DNA of 64,000 nucleotides from Nonomuraea maritima (lineage in GTDB: Bacteria > Actinomycetota > Actinomycetes > Streptosporangiales > Streptosporangiaceae): NCBI RefSeq assembly GCF_900100395.1, contig NZ_FNFB01000032.1, positions 1 through 64,000 on the forward strand, given 5' to 3'. Position 1 is the first letter of the stretch. Each line of letters starts with the position of its first letter. This document shows positions 7,825 to 15,329 of this stretch, piece by piece. The notes below the pieces were generated by a model that was not told where the DNA came from, did no database searches, and saw only the letters and a list, made by a program, of their open reading frames with translations. The position numbers and the translations under genes are program-made.

Positions 7825-8823
7825 GTGGGCGACACGGGCACAACATCGTTCTTGGACCAGGGCAGGACCGAGCCGACACTGTCCCCACCGCGGGGGCTGC
7901 GGAGGTTGCTGGCCAAGGATCCACTGGAGTCCGACCTGAGCCGCCGCCGCTTCCGGCTCCGGGGCGGGCCCGTCCGGTCGGTCTTCATCGCGGCGGAGCG
8001 GTCGTACGTGCTCGGCTTCAACGCGGTGATGTCACGCGAGATCGAGAAGGTCGAGGAACTGCCGGAGGACCAGCGGCACTTCGGTTACGAGGGCGCGGCC
8101 GCGGGCTGCACCGTGCTCGACCTGCTCACCATGACCCGGGGCCGGCGCCTTCACGAGCTACTGGCCGGCCCCGCCCAGCATCACCGCCACGCCGCCTACC
8201 TGGGCGCCGGCCGCGCGTACGCGCAGCTGCGGCTGCGCCCGGTACGCGGGGCCCGCGGGGCCCATCCGCTGCTGCGCTGGCTCGCCGTGGACGGCTTCGG
8301 GTTCCAGTGGAGCCTGTCCAGGGCGGACCGCATGATCGGTGAGCGGACGATGCCCGATCTGCTCACGCGGGCCCACTGCGCGGTGTTCGACCAGGGGCTC
8401 GGCCGCCTGCTCTGGTACCACGACTGCGGCTCGCCCGACGACGTCGCCGCCAGGATCGGCGCGTACCCGCCGTCGCGGCGGGCCGATCTGTGGAGCGGGG
8501 TCGGGTTCGCCGCGACGTACACCGGCGGGGCCGAGCCCGACGAGCTGTGGTGGCTGACCGAGCAGGCGGCGGCCGACGGGTTCCGCGCCTACCTGGCGCA
8601 GGGGTGCGCGTTCGCGGTGTCGGCCCGGATGCGCGCCGGGACGGTGCCCGGCCACGTGGAGCGGGCCGTGCCGATCCTGGCGGGCGCCGAGCCCGACGAG
8701 GCCGCCTCGTGGACGGACCGGGCACTCATCGCGCTCGGGCACGAGGCGCACACCCACGAGGACTTCCAGAGCTGGCAGAGCCAGATCCGCCGCGCCTGGA
8801 CCCGCCGCCACCACCACCACTAG
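7825..8823 (+). CDS. DUF1702-family protein
   Basis: 332 aa. The family pattern is clear: F-G-Y-E-G-A-A-A-G near residue 90, then LLWYHDCGSPDDVAARI, R-R-A-D-L-W-S-G-V-G-F-A-A-T-Y. DUF1702 proteins have no proven activity; relatives occur beside enediyne polyketide cassettes, but no polyketide synthase is present here. The GTG at 7825 follows GGGGGAA; an in-frame ATG at 7735 would add 30 residues without coding character. The protein ends in four His codons, which appear natural. It converges with the next methyltransferase with only three bases between stops and no terminator. Confidence 0.7.
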   Translation: MGDTGTTSFLDQGRTEPTLSPPRGLRRLLAKDPLESDLSRRRFRLRGGPVRSVFIAAERSYVLGFNAVMSREIEKVEELPEDQRHFGYEGAAAGCTVLDLLTMTRGRRLHELLAGPAQHHRHAAYLGAGRAYAQLRLRPVRGARGAHPLLRWLAVDGFGFQWSLSRADRMIGERTMPDLLTRAHCAVFDQGLGRLLWYHDCGSPDDVAARIGAYPPSRRADLWSGVGFAATYTGGAEPDELWWLTEQAAADGFRAYLAQGCAFAVSARMRAGTVPGHVERAVPILAGAEPDEAASWTDRALIALGHEAHTHEDFQSWQSQIRRAWTRRHHHH

Positions 8824-8826
8824 ACG

Positions 8827-9450
8827 TCAGACGCGCTCCAGCACGCGGAGGGAGCCCGTCACGGACACCTCGGTGAACTTCCCCGACTCCAGCGCCCGCA
8901 GGTAGACGCGGTACGGCGCCTGTCCGCCGTCGGCCGGGTCGGGGTAGATGTCGTGGAAGACCAGCGCGCCGCCGGTCATGACGTGCGGCGACCAGCCCTC
9001 GTAGTCGAGCGTGACGGGCTCCTCGGAGTGACCGCCGTCGATGAAGAGCATGCCGAGCGGCGTGTTCCAGAGCCCGGCGACGCGCTCGGACCTGCCGACG
9101 ATCGCGATCACCTCCTCCTCCAGCCCGGCCGCGGCGATCGTCGCGCGGAACACCGGCAGGGAGTCCATCTTCCCGAAGCGGAGGTCGACCAGGGTGGGGT
9201 CGTGGTAGGCCCAGCCCGGCTGGATCTCCTCTGAGCCGCGGTGGTGGTCGACGGTGAGCACCACGGACCCGGCCTGCCGCGCGGCCGCGCCGAGGTAGAC
9301 GGCCGACTTTCCGCAGTAGGTGCCGATCTCGCAGATGGGGCCGAGTTCGCCGTAGCGGCAGGCCGTCTCGTACAGGGCGAGGCCCTCGTCGTCCGGCATG
9401 AAACCCTTGGCGTTCCTGGCCGCGTACAGCAGCTCCGGCGGCATCGTCAT
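8827..9450 (-). CDS. Class I SAM methyltransferase (Methyltransf_24 type)
   Basis: 207 aa. The SAM-binding loop reads ICEIGTYCGKSAVYLGAAA, then VVLTVDHHRGSEE and LGMLFIDGGHSEEPVTLDYE, GALVFHDIYPD: the pattern of small O-methyltransferases of the Methyltransf_24/cephalosporin hydroxylase-like group. A -10 box TAGGGT (9464-9459) lies 8 bases before the ATG at 9450 and no ribosome site is visible, so a leaderless mRNA starting here is likely. The ATG at 9456 is only 2 bases from the box and is less likely. The substrate is unknown. Confidence 0.75.
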   Translation of the reverse strand: MTMPPELLYAARNAKGFMPDDEGLALYETACRYGELGPICEIGTYCGKSAVYLGAAARQAGSVVLTVDHHRGSEEIQPGWAYHDPTLVDLRFGKMDSLPVFRATIAAAGLEEEVIAIVGRSERVAGLWNTPLGMLFIDGGHSEEPVTLDYEGWSPHVMTGGALVFHDIYPDPADGGQAPYRVYLRALESGKFTEVSVTGSLRVLERV

Positions 9451-9529
9451 GGGCATGCACCCTAGCCCAACCGAATAACATTCCGGCGGGCTCTTGCCGG
9501 GCCGTTCTGCAACCTGTTCTACTTGGCAC

Positions 9530-9982
9530 GTGAATCAGCGCGCTCGCATCTCGATGTCGGACGACGACGTCACCTCCTTCCTGGAGGGCTCACGCAAGCT
9601 GCAGCTCGCGACCATCAACCCGGACGGCACGCCGCACCTCGTGACCATGTTCCACGCCCTGAGCGAGGGACGGATCGCGTTCTGGACGTACGCCAAGTCC
9701 CAGAAGGCCCGCAACCTCGAGCGCGACCCGCGCGTGAGCTGCCTGGCCGAGGCCGGCGACGAGTACACCGAGCTGCGCGGCGTCCTCGTGTACGGCACGG
9801 CGCGCCCCGTGGGGTCCCGTGACGGCGTCCTCGCCGTCGGCATGGCCATCGCCCGCCGGATGACGCCCGGCGTGCCGGACGAGCTGCTCCTGCCGTACGT
9901 CGAGAAGACCGGGCTCAAGCGGCTCGCCTACGTCGTCGAGAGCACCAAAGTGGTCTCATGGGATCACAGGAGGCTCACATGA
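9530..9982 (+). CDS. Pyridoxamine-5'-phosphate-oxidase-fold FMN/F420 oxidoreductase
   Basis: 150 aa split-barrel protein. The N-terminal pattern NQRARISMSDDDVTSFL, then LQLATINPDGTPHLVTMF and KARNLERDPRVS, is typical of actinobacterial PPOX-class F420- or FMN-dependent enzymes. The GTG at 9530 is chosen because similarity begins there; no ribosome site precedes it. The stop overlaps the ATG of a ferredoxin gene (ATGA), so a shared redox role with the ferredoxin and the alcohol dehydrogenase is plausible. The substrate cannot be read from the sequence. Confidence 0.75.
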   Translation: MNQRARISMSDDDVTSFLEGSRKLQLATINPDGTPHLVTMFHALSEGRIAFWTYAKSQKARNLERDPRVSCLAEAGDEYTELRGVLVYGTARPVGSRDGVLAVGMAIARRMTPGVPDELLLPYVEKTGLKRLAYVVESTKVVSWDHRRLT

Positions 9983-10176
9983 AAGTCAGTGTGGACGAGC
10001 TGGTCTGCGAGGCCAACGGCGTGTGCGCGGGGCTCGCACCCGAGGTGTTCGAGCTGGACGACGACGACCAGCTGCACATCCTTCTTCCCGAACCACCCCC
10101 CGAACTGCGGGACCACGTCCGCCACGCGGTCAGGTCCTGCCCCAAAGCCGCTCTCTCGCTTGTGGAACGACCCTGA
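9979..10176 (+). CDS. [3Fe-4S]-type ferredoxin
   Basis: 65 aa. Cys10 and Cys16 (V-C-E-A-N-G-V-C) and a third Cys in S-C-P-K-A-A-L give the C-x5-C...C-P arrangement of single-cluster 3Fe-4S ferredoxins that often serve cytochrome P450s. AGGAGG lies 5 bases before the ATG. Translationally coupled to the PPOX gene; the alcohol dehydrogenase follows after 22 bases. No P450 gene is in the window, so its electron partner is unclear; the neighbouring dehydrogenase is a candidate. Confidence 0.85.
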   Translation: MKVSVDELVCEANGVCAGLAPEVFELDDDDQLHILLPEPPPELRDHVRHAVRSCPKAALSLVERP

Positions 10177-10198
10177 CCCCGGGTACGAGGAGGAATCC

Positions 10199-11287
10199 AT
10201 GCGCGCCGCGATCCTGCACGCCGTAGGCAGCGACAAACTCGACATCCGCGATGATGTCACCCTGGCTCCGGTCGGGCCGGCCGACATCCGGGTCCGGATC
10301 AGGGCCACCGGCGTCTGCCACTCCGACCTGTCGGCCATGTCGGGCGTGCTGCCCATGCCCGTACCGCTGATCCCCGGACACGAGGGCGCGGGTGAGGTGG
10401 TGGAGGTCGGCGAGCACGTCACCGCGCTCGCGCCGGGCGACCACGTGGTGATCAGTTGGACGCCGGCCTGCGGCGCCTGCGACTCGTGCACGCGCGGGCA
10501 GCCGTACCTGTGCAAGCGGTACCTGATGGAGTCGTTCACCAAGGGCAACTTCCGCTTCGGCGGCGACGGCGCGACGGCGTTCGGGATGGCCGGGTGCGGC
10601 ACCTGGGCCGAGGAGATCGTGGTGCCCGCGCACGCCGGGATCAAGATCGACGACGACGTCCCGTGGGAGGTCGCGGCCCTCATCGGCTGCGGCATCACCA
10701 CCGGCGTCGGCGCGGTCTTCAACACCGCGAAGGTACGCCCGGGCTCCACGGTCGCGGTGATCGGCTGCGGCGGCGTCGGCCTGTCGGTGATCCAGGGCGC
10801 GCGCATCTCCGGCGCCAGGACGATCCTCGCGGTCGATCCCCTGGAGTCGAAGCACGAGCTGGCCAGGAAGGTCGGGGCCACCCACGCGGTGACGCCCGAC
10901 CAGGTGCCCGGCGCGATCGCCGAGCTCACCGGCGGCGCCGGCTTCGACTACGGCTTCGAGGTGGTCGGCAAGGCCGCCACCATCCAGAGCGCGTGGCAGA
11001 TCACCCGGTCGGGCGGCGACGTCATCGTGGTGGGTGCGGGCGCCATGGACGACATGGTGTCGTTCTCGGCGTTCAGCCTGCTGTTCGAGGGCAAGAACCT
11101 GCTGTCCAGCCTGTACGGCGAGTCCGACGTGCGGCACGACTTCCCGTACTTCGCCAAGCTGTACAAGGCCGGGCTGCTCGACCTCGAATCCATGATCAGC
11201 GCCCGCATCCGCCTCGGCGACCTCAACGACGCGGTGGCGGCCCTGCGCGGCGGCGAGGCCCTGCGTCAGATCGTCCTCATCGACTAG
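10199..11287 (+). CDS. Zinc-dependent alcohol dehydrogenase (MDR superfamily)
   Basis: 362 aa. Catalytic zinc ligands lie in TGVCHSDLSA and GHEGAGEVVEVG; the structural zinc lobe is P-A-C-G-A-C-D-S-C-T-R-G-Q-P-Y-L-C with four Cys. The Rossmann nucleotide site is VAVIGCGGVGLSVIQGA. The layout resembles class III-like and NDMA-dependent actinobacterial alcohol dehydrogenases. The ATG has GAGGAGGAAT upstream. It is the last gene of the PPOX-ferredoxin-dehydrogenase operon and ends before a large hairpin. The substrate is unknown; an aldehyde or alcohol is expected. Confidence 0.85.
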   Translation: MRAAILHAVGSDKLDIRDDVTLAPVGPADIRVRIRATGVCHSDLSAMSGVLPMPVPLIPGHEGAGEVVEVGEHVTALAPGDHVVISWTPACGACDSCTRGQPYLCKRYLMESFTKGNFRFGGDGATAFGMAGCGTWAEEIVVPAHAGIKIDDDVPWEVAALIGCGITTGVGAVFNTAKVRPGSTVAVIGCGGVGLSVIQGARISGARTILAVDPLESKHELARKVGATHAVTPDQVPGAIAELTGGAGFDYGFEVVGKAATIQSAWQITRSGGDVIVVGAGAMDDMVSFSAFSLLFEGKNLLSSLYGESDVRHDFPYFAKLYKAGLLDLESMISARIRLGDLNDAVAALRGGEALRQIVLID

Positions 11288-11295
11288 TCAGCGCC

Positions 11296-11366
11296 GGTCG
11301 GGCGAGCCGCCTCAAGCTCTGGGCAGCTTGAGGCGGCCCTGGGCTGCTCTGGCGGCTCGCCCGATC
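11296..11366. terminator. Bidirectional terminator with two competing stems
   Basis: Lies between the convergent dehydrogenase and AraC genes. A 13-bp perfect stem (11306-11318 with 11325-11337, 6-base loop) overlaps a second possible 16-base pairing (11296-11311 with 11351-11366, one mismatch). Both use bases 11306-11311, so they exclude each other. The simplest role is termination in both directions. Confidence 0.7.
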
Positions 11367-11376
11367 GCGCGTCACA

Positions 11377-12246
11377 TCACGCCGGTTCGACCGGCATCCA
11401 CAGCTCGCACGTCGCGCTGCTGAAGTCGGCGGCGCGCTCCAGGACTGCGACGATCGACGGTCCCGGCCGCAACCGCCACGGGTTGGACGGGAACCACTCG
11501 GTCGCGGTCGCGGCCCAGGCCGTCTGCAGCGCCTGCGGATACGGCCCTGAGGTGCGGAAGACCGCCCACATGCCGGCCCGCACCTCGATGGCGTCGAGGT
11601 CGCCGGGCTGCGGCGTCTCCTGGGAGACGGCCACCCCGTGCAGGTACGTCAGCTCGGTGCCCTCGGGGGCGTCGGGGTCGATGTCGTCGGTGACCTGCAG
11701 CAGCCCGCCAGGCTCTGCGTCGCCGAGGTCCTTCAGCCGTTGGTGCTCCTCCTGCGGCAGCGCGGCGATGTGCCGCTGGATGTGCGGGTTGACGCCCTGG
11801 TAGATGAGCGGGACGCGGGTCGCGTGCCCGATCAGCCGGAACGCGGGGCGTTCGACGATGCGGGTGTCCATGGGGATGCTCCCTTCGACGGTCAGGCGGA
11901 ACCTGAGCTGCGGTTGTGTGCGAAGGGGGCCTCCGTCGCGGCGCACGTCACCAGGACCGGCGCCGTGGACGGCGCGGAACGCGCGTCCGAACGCCTCGGC
12001 CGAGCCGTACCCGTACCGGACGGCGATGCTCAGCAGATCGTCCGCACCCCGGACGACGTCGGCGGCGGCGACCGTCATACGGCGCCGGCGCACGTACTCC
12101 GACAGGGGCATGCCGGCCAGCGACGAGAACATCCGGCGCAGGTGGTACTCGGTCGTGCCGAGCTCCCTGGCCAGCGCGTGCACGTCGAGCTCCTCACCGA
12201 GATGCTCCTCGACGAGGCTGACCAGCCGGTTGAGCGCTGAGATCAC
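11377..12246 (-). CDS. AraC-family regulator with GyrI-like effector domain
   Basis: 289 aa. The N-terminal AraC DNA-binding domain (about residues 1-105) has two helix-turn-helices: DVHALARELGTTEYHLRRMF and LLSIAVRYGYGSAEAFGRAF. The C-terminal GyrI-like/AraC effector-binding domain (about 125-289) contains PAFRLIGHATRVP and V-R-A-G-M-W-A-V-F. Such proteins (Rob/SoxS/BmrR-like) bind small hydrophobic molecules. The GTG at 12246 is preceded by AGGAGG 4 bases away, which decides the start against an upstream ATG at 12366. The target is unknown; the convergent dehydrogenase operon is not obviously under it. Confidence 0.85.
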   Translation of the reverse strand: MISALNRLVSLVEEHLGEELDVHALARELGTTEYHLRRMFSSLAGMPLSEYVRRRRMTVAAADVVRGADDLLSIAVRYGYGSAEAFGRAFRAVHGAGPGDVRRDGGPLRTQPQLRFRLTVEGSIPMDTRIVERPAFRLIGHATRVPLIYQGVNPHIQRHIAALPQEEHQRLKDLGDAEPGGLLQVTDDIDPDAPEGTELTYLHGVAVSQETPQPGDLDAIEVRAGMWAVFRTSGPYPQALQTAWAATATEWFPSNPWRLRPGPSIVAVLERAADFSSATCELWMPVEPA

Positions 12247-12425
12247 AGGCCCTCCTTCCGTCCTCAACCCTGCCGAAGAACCCCCCGACCGTACCCGACC
12301 ACCGAGAACCGTTCCGATCAGGCGCCCGTACGCACTTGTCCGGATATGGACACGCGCGAAGGCCAACCGAACGGACTTTTGGAACGTCCCATTGCGTCAT
12401 TCTCTCTAGTCTCAGGAGTGTCGCC

Positions 12426-13106
12426 ATGGGTTACCCGCCTCAACCGCCGTACGGATACGGCCCCGCCGCTCCGCCGCCGCGCCAGAGCAACACGGGTTTG
12501 ATCCTCTTGCTGGCGATCGGTCTCCCGCTGTTGCTTTTGGGAGGGTGCGGGGCTGTCGTGTTGGTGGTGGCGAACGCCGGCCAGGAAGCGGTGCGGGAAA
12601 GAGTGGCGGTGCTGGAGGCGGAACCGCCGACCATGGTGCTGCCGTCCCACCCGCCTGCGTCGCCGCCTCCCACCGCGGGGCAGCAGTCGACCACGGCGGC
12701 CGTTGGCGGCTCTCTCACGCTGGCGGGCAACGACCCTGGTCTCAAGGTGACAGTGACGGTGGCACGGGTTGTGGACCGTGCCACGCCGGAGCGGTTCTCA
12801 CAACCTGACACCGGTAAGAGGCTCGTCGCCGTCGAGGTGACGCTGCAGAACTCCGGTCAGGCGGTCTATGACGACTCTCCCTCGAACGGAGCGATCCTCA
12901 TCGACGGGGAAGGCCAGCAGTACCGGACCACTCTGCGTACCGTGCAGGAAGGGCAAGGTCTCGGCGGGGGTGTCACCATCAACACGGGCGACATCCGCAA
13001 GGGAGTGATCGTGTTCGAGCTGCCCGAGTCGGCGAGCCCGGCGAAGTTCCAGTTCACCTTGAACAGCGGGTTCGCCGACCAGACGGGCGAGTGGACGCTC
13101 GCGTGA
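12426..13106 (+). CDS. DUF4352 membrane-anchored exported protein
   Basis: 226 aa. A Pro/Tyr-rich cytoplasmic start (M-G-Y-P-P-Q-P-P-Y-G-Y-G) is followed by one membrane segment (residues 25-50, L-I-L-L-L-A-I-G-L-P-L-L-L-L). After a Pro/Ser/Thr linker a DUF4352 (telokin-like) beta domain covers about 95-226: K-R-L-V-A-V-E-V-T-L-Q-N-S-G and V-I-V-F-E-L-P-E-S. The fold is immunoglobulin-like and extracytoplasmic. AGGAG lies about 8 bases before the ATG at 12426. Partners are unknown. Confidence 0.75.
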   Translation: MGYPPQPPYGYGPAAPPPRQSNTGLILLLAIGLPLLLLGGCGAVVLVVANAGQEAVRERVAVLEAEPPTMVLPSHPPASPPPTAGQQSTTAAVGGSLTLAGNDPGLKVTVTVARVVDRATPERFSQPDTGKRLVAVEVTLQNSGQAVYDDSPSNGAILIDGEGQQYRTTLRTVQEGQGLGGGVTINTGDIRKGVIVFELPESASPAKFQFTLNSGFADQTGEWTLA

Positions 13107-13112
13107 AGGCGA

Positions 13113-13144
13113 GACGCCTCTCGCGGTGAGCCGCGAGAGGCGTC
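13113..13144. terminator. Bidirectional terminator
   Basis: A perfect 14-bp stem (13113-13126 with 13131-13144) with a TGAG loop between the convergent DUF4352 and isomerase genes. Confidence 0.85.
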
Positions 13145-13162
13145 GGACGGGGTGGTGGGGGT

Positions 13163-14167
13163 TTACGTCGTGGAGAAGGCGGCGTCGAAGGCCGTGGTGG
13201 GCGGGGTGATGGAGTTGAGCTTGCGGATGTAGCCCAGGGCCTCCTTGGCGCCGTCAAGACGGTCCATGCCGGCGTCCTCCCACTCGACCGAGATCGGGCC
13301 CTCGTACCCGATCGCGTTGAGGGCGCGGAAGCAGTCCTCCCACGGGACGTCGCCGCGGCCGGTCGAGACGAAGTCCCAGCCCCGGCGCATGTCGGCCCAC
13401 GGCAGGTGCGACGACAGGCGGCCCCTGCGGCCGTCGCCGACGCGCATCTTGGTGTCCTTGCAGTCGACGTGGTAGATGCGGTCCTTGAAGTCGAGGATGA
13501 ACCCGACGGGGTCGATGTCCTGCCACACCATGTGGGACGGGTCCCAGTTGAGGCCGAACGCGGGCCGGTGGCCGACGGCCTCCAGCGCGCGCACGGTCGT
13601 GTGGTAGTCGTAGGCGATCTCGCTCGGGTGCACCTCGTGCGCGAACCGCACGCCGACCTCGTCGAAGACGTCGAGGATCGGGTTCCAGCGGTCGGCGAAG
13701 TCCTGGTAGCCGGCGTCGACCATCGAGGCGGGCACCGGCGGGAACATCGCGACGGTGTGCCAGATCGACGATCCGGTGAAGCCGACGACGGTGTCGACGC
13801 CCAGCAGCGCCGCCGCCCTGGCGGTGTTCTTCAGGTCCTCGGCCGCGGCCTGGCGCACCGACTCGGGGTCGCCCGAGCCCCAGATGCGGGCCGGCAGGAT
13901 GGCCTTGTGCCGCTCGTCGATGGGGTGGTCGCAGACCGCCTGGCCGACCAGGTGGTTGGAGATCGTCCAGACCTTGAGGCCGTGCTTGTCGAGCTGGGCG
14001 CGCTTCTGCTCGACGTACGACGGGTCGTTCACCGCCTGGTCGACGTCGAAGTGGTCACCCGAGCAGGAGATCTCGAGTCCGTCGTAACCCCACTCGGCGG
14101 CGAGCCGGCACACCTCCTCGAACGGCAGGTCGGCCCACTGCCCGGTGTACAACGTGACAGGTCTCAT
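13163..14167 (-). CDS. Sugar phosphate isomerase/epimerase (xylose-isomerase-like TIM barrel)
   Basis: 334 aa. AP-endonuclease-2/xylose-isomerase-like barrel: WGYDGLEISCSGDHF at strand 2, V-V-G-F-T-G-S-S-I-W, FAHEVHPSEIAYDYHT, G-L-N-W-D-P-S-H-M, Y-H-V-D-C-K-D, and S-V-E-W-E-D-A. The Glu, Asp, His and Glu residues in these segments are the likely metal ligands. The ATG at 14167 shares one base with the upstream stop (TGATG). Last gene of the sugar operon; it probably acts on a keto-sugar or inositol derivative made by the preceding dehydrogenase (inference). Confidence 0.85.
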   Translation of the reverse strand: MRPVTLYTGQWADLPFEEVCRLAAEWGYDGLEISCSGDHFDVDQAVNDPSYVEQKRAQLDKHGLKVWTISNHLVGQAVCDHPIDERHKAILPARIWGSGDPESVRQAAAEDLKNTARAAALLGVDTVVGFTGSSIWHTVAMFPPVPASMVDAGYQDFADRWNPILDVFDEVGVRFAHEVHPSEIAYDYHTTVRALEAVGHRPAFGLNWDPSHMVWQDIDPVGFILDFKDRIYHVDCKDTKMRVGDGRRGRLSSHLPWADMRRGWDFVSTGRGDVPWEDCFRALNAIGYEGPISVEWEDAGMDRLDGAKEALGYIRKLNSITPPTTAFDAAFSTT

Positions 14168-15318
14168 CAATCCTCCACAGTGGTGTAACGGCTGCCCTCA
14201 GCCGCGCTGCGCTCGACCGCCTCCAGCACCCGCTGCACGCGCAGCCCGTCGGCGAACGACGGCGTGGGGTCGACGCCGGTGGCGACCGCTTCCAGGAAAT
14301 CTCTGATCTCGTGGGTGAAGGTGTGCTCGTAGCCGAGGCCGTGCCCCGGGGGCCACCAGGCGCCGACGTACGGGTGGTCGGGCTCGGTGACGAGGATCCG
14401 TTCGAAGCCGCCCCCGCCCGCGCTGAACCACAGCTCGTTCATGGCCTCGAAGTCGAACGCCAGGCTGCCCAGCGAGCCGTTGATCTCGATGCGCATCGCG
14501 TTCTTGCGCCCGGCGGCGAACCGGGTGGCCTCGAACGAGGCCAGGCCGCCGCCCGACAGCCGCCCGATGAACAGGGCCGCGTCGTCGACGGTGACCTCGC
14601 CCTTCTCGCTGGACGCGGTGGCGCCGAGCCCGGCCGAGGCGGCCGCGAGCGGGCGTTCCTTGATGAACGTCTCCGTCAGCGCCGAGACGCCGAGGATGCT
14701 CTCGCCGGTGATGAACTGGGCGGCGTCGATGATGTGGGAGCCGATGTCGCCGAGCGCACCGGCGCCCGCCTTGTCCTTCTGCAGCCGCCACACCAGCGGG
14801 AACTCGGGGTCGACGATCCAGTCCTGCAGATAGGCGGCGCGCACGTGCCTGATCTCGCCGAGCCGGCCCTCCTCGACGTACCGGCGGGCGAGCGCGATCG
14901 CGGGCACCCGCCGGTAGTTGAAGGCCACCATGCTCTTGCCCGGCGCCGCGGCGGCCGCGGCCGCCATGATCTCGGCCTCGGCCACGGTGTTGGCCAGCGG
15001 CTTCTCACAGAGGACGTGCTTGCCGGCCTCCAGCGCGGCGATGGCGATCTCCGCGTGGGAGTCACCGGGCGTGCAGATGTCGACGATCTGCACGTCGTCG
15101 CGCTTGACCAGCTCTCTCCAGTCTGTCTCGACGGCGGCCCAGCCGAGCTGCGCCGCGGCGGCCTCCGTGTGCTCCTTGGACCTGCCCGCGATGGCCGCCA
15201 TGCGCGGCCGCAGCGGCAGGTCGAAGAAGGCGCTGACGCTGCGCCAGGCCTGGGAGTGGACGCGGCCCATGAAGGCGTAGCCCACCATTCCCACGCCGAT
15301 GGTGGTGTTGTCTGACAT
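14167..15318 (-). CDS. Gfo/Idh/MocA-family NAD(P)-dependent oxidoreductase
   Basis: 383 aa. The N-terminal Rossmann site is IGVGMVGYAFMGRVHSQAW; DICTPGDSHAEIA and the family signature HVLCEKPLANTVAEAE follow. The catalytic region has GDIGSHIIDAAQF (Asp and His of the D-x3-H motif). It oxidises a sugar or inositol with NAD(P). It sits between the ABC transporter genes and the isomerase and is coupled to the latter. The organisation suggests import, oxidation, isomerisation of one sugar; inositol-type and unusual pyranoses are both possible. Confidence 0.9.
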   Translation of the reverse strand: MSDNTTIGVGMVGYAFMGRVHSQAWRSVSAFFDLPLRPRMAAIAGRSKEHTEAAAAQLGWAAVETDWRELVKRDDVQIVDICTPGDSHAEIAIAALEAGKHVLCEKPLANTVAEAEIMAAAAAAAPGKSMVAFNYRRVPAIALARRYVEEGRLGEIRHVRAAYLQDWIVDPEFPLVWRLQKDKAGAGALGDIGSHIIDAAQFITGESILGVSALTETFIKERPLAAASAGLGATASSEKGEVTVDDAALFIGRLSGGGLASFEATRFAAGRKNAMRIEINGSLGSLAFDFEAMNELWFSAGGGGFERILVTEPDHPYVGAWWPPGHGLGYEHTFTHEIRDFLEAVATGVDPTPSFADGLRVQRVLEAVERSAAEGSRYTTVED

Positions 15319-15329
15319 GCAACCCCCGA

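Noticed and set aside
8812..8820. Four His codons at the end of the DUF1702 gene
   Set aside because: Could recall an affinity tag, but the gene is in natural context with no vector sequence; Arg/His-rich ends are common in GC-rich genomes.
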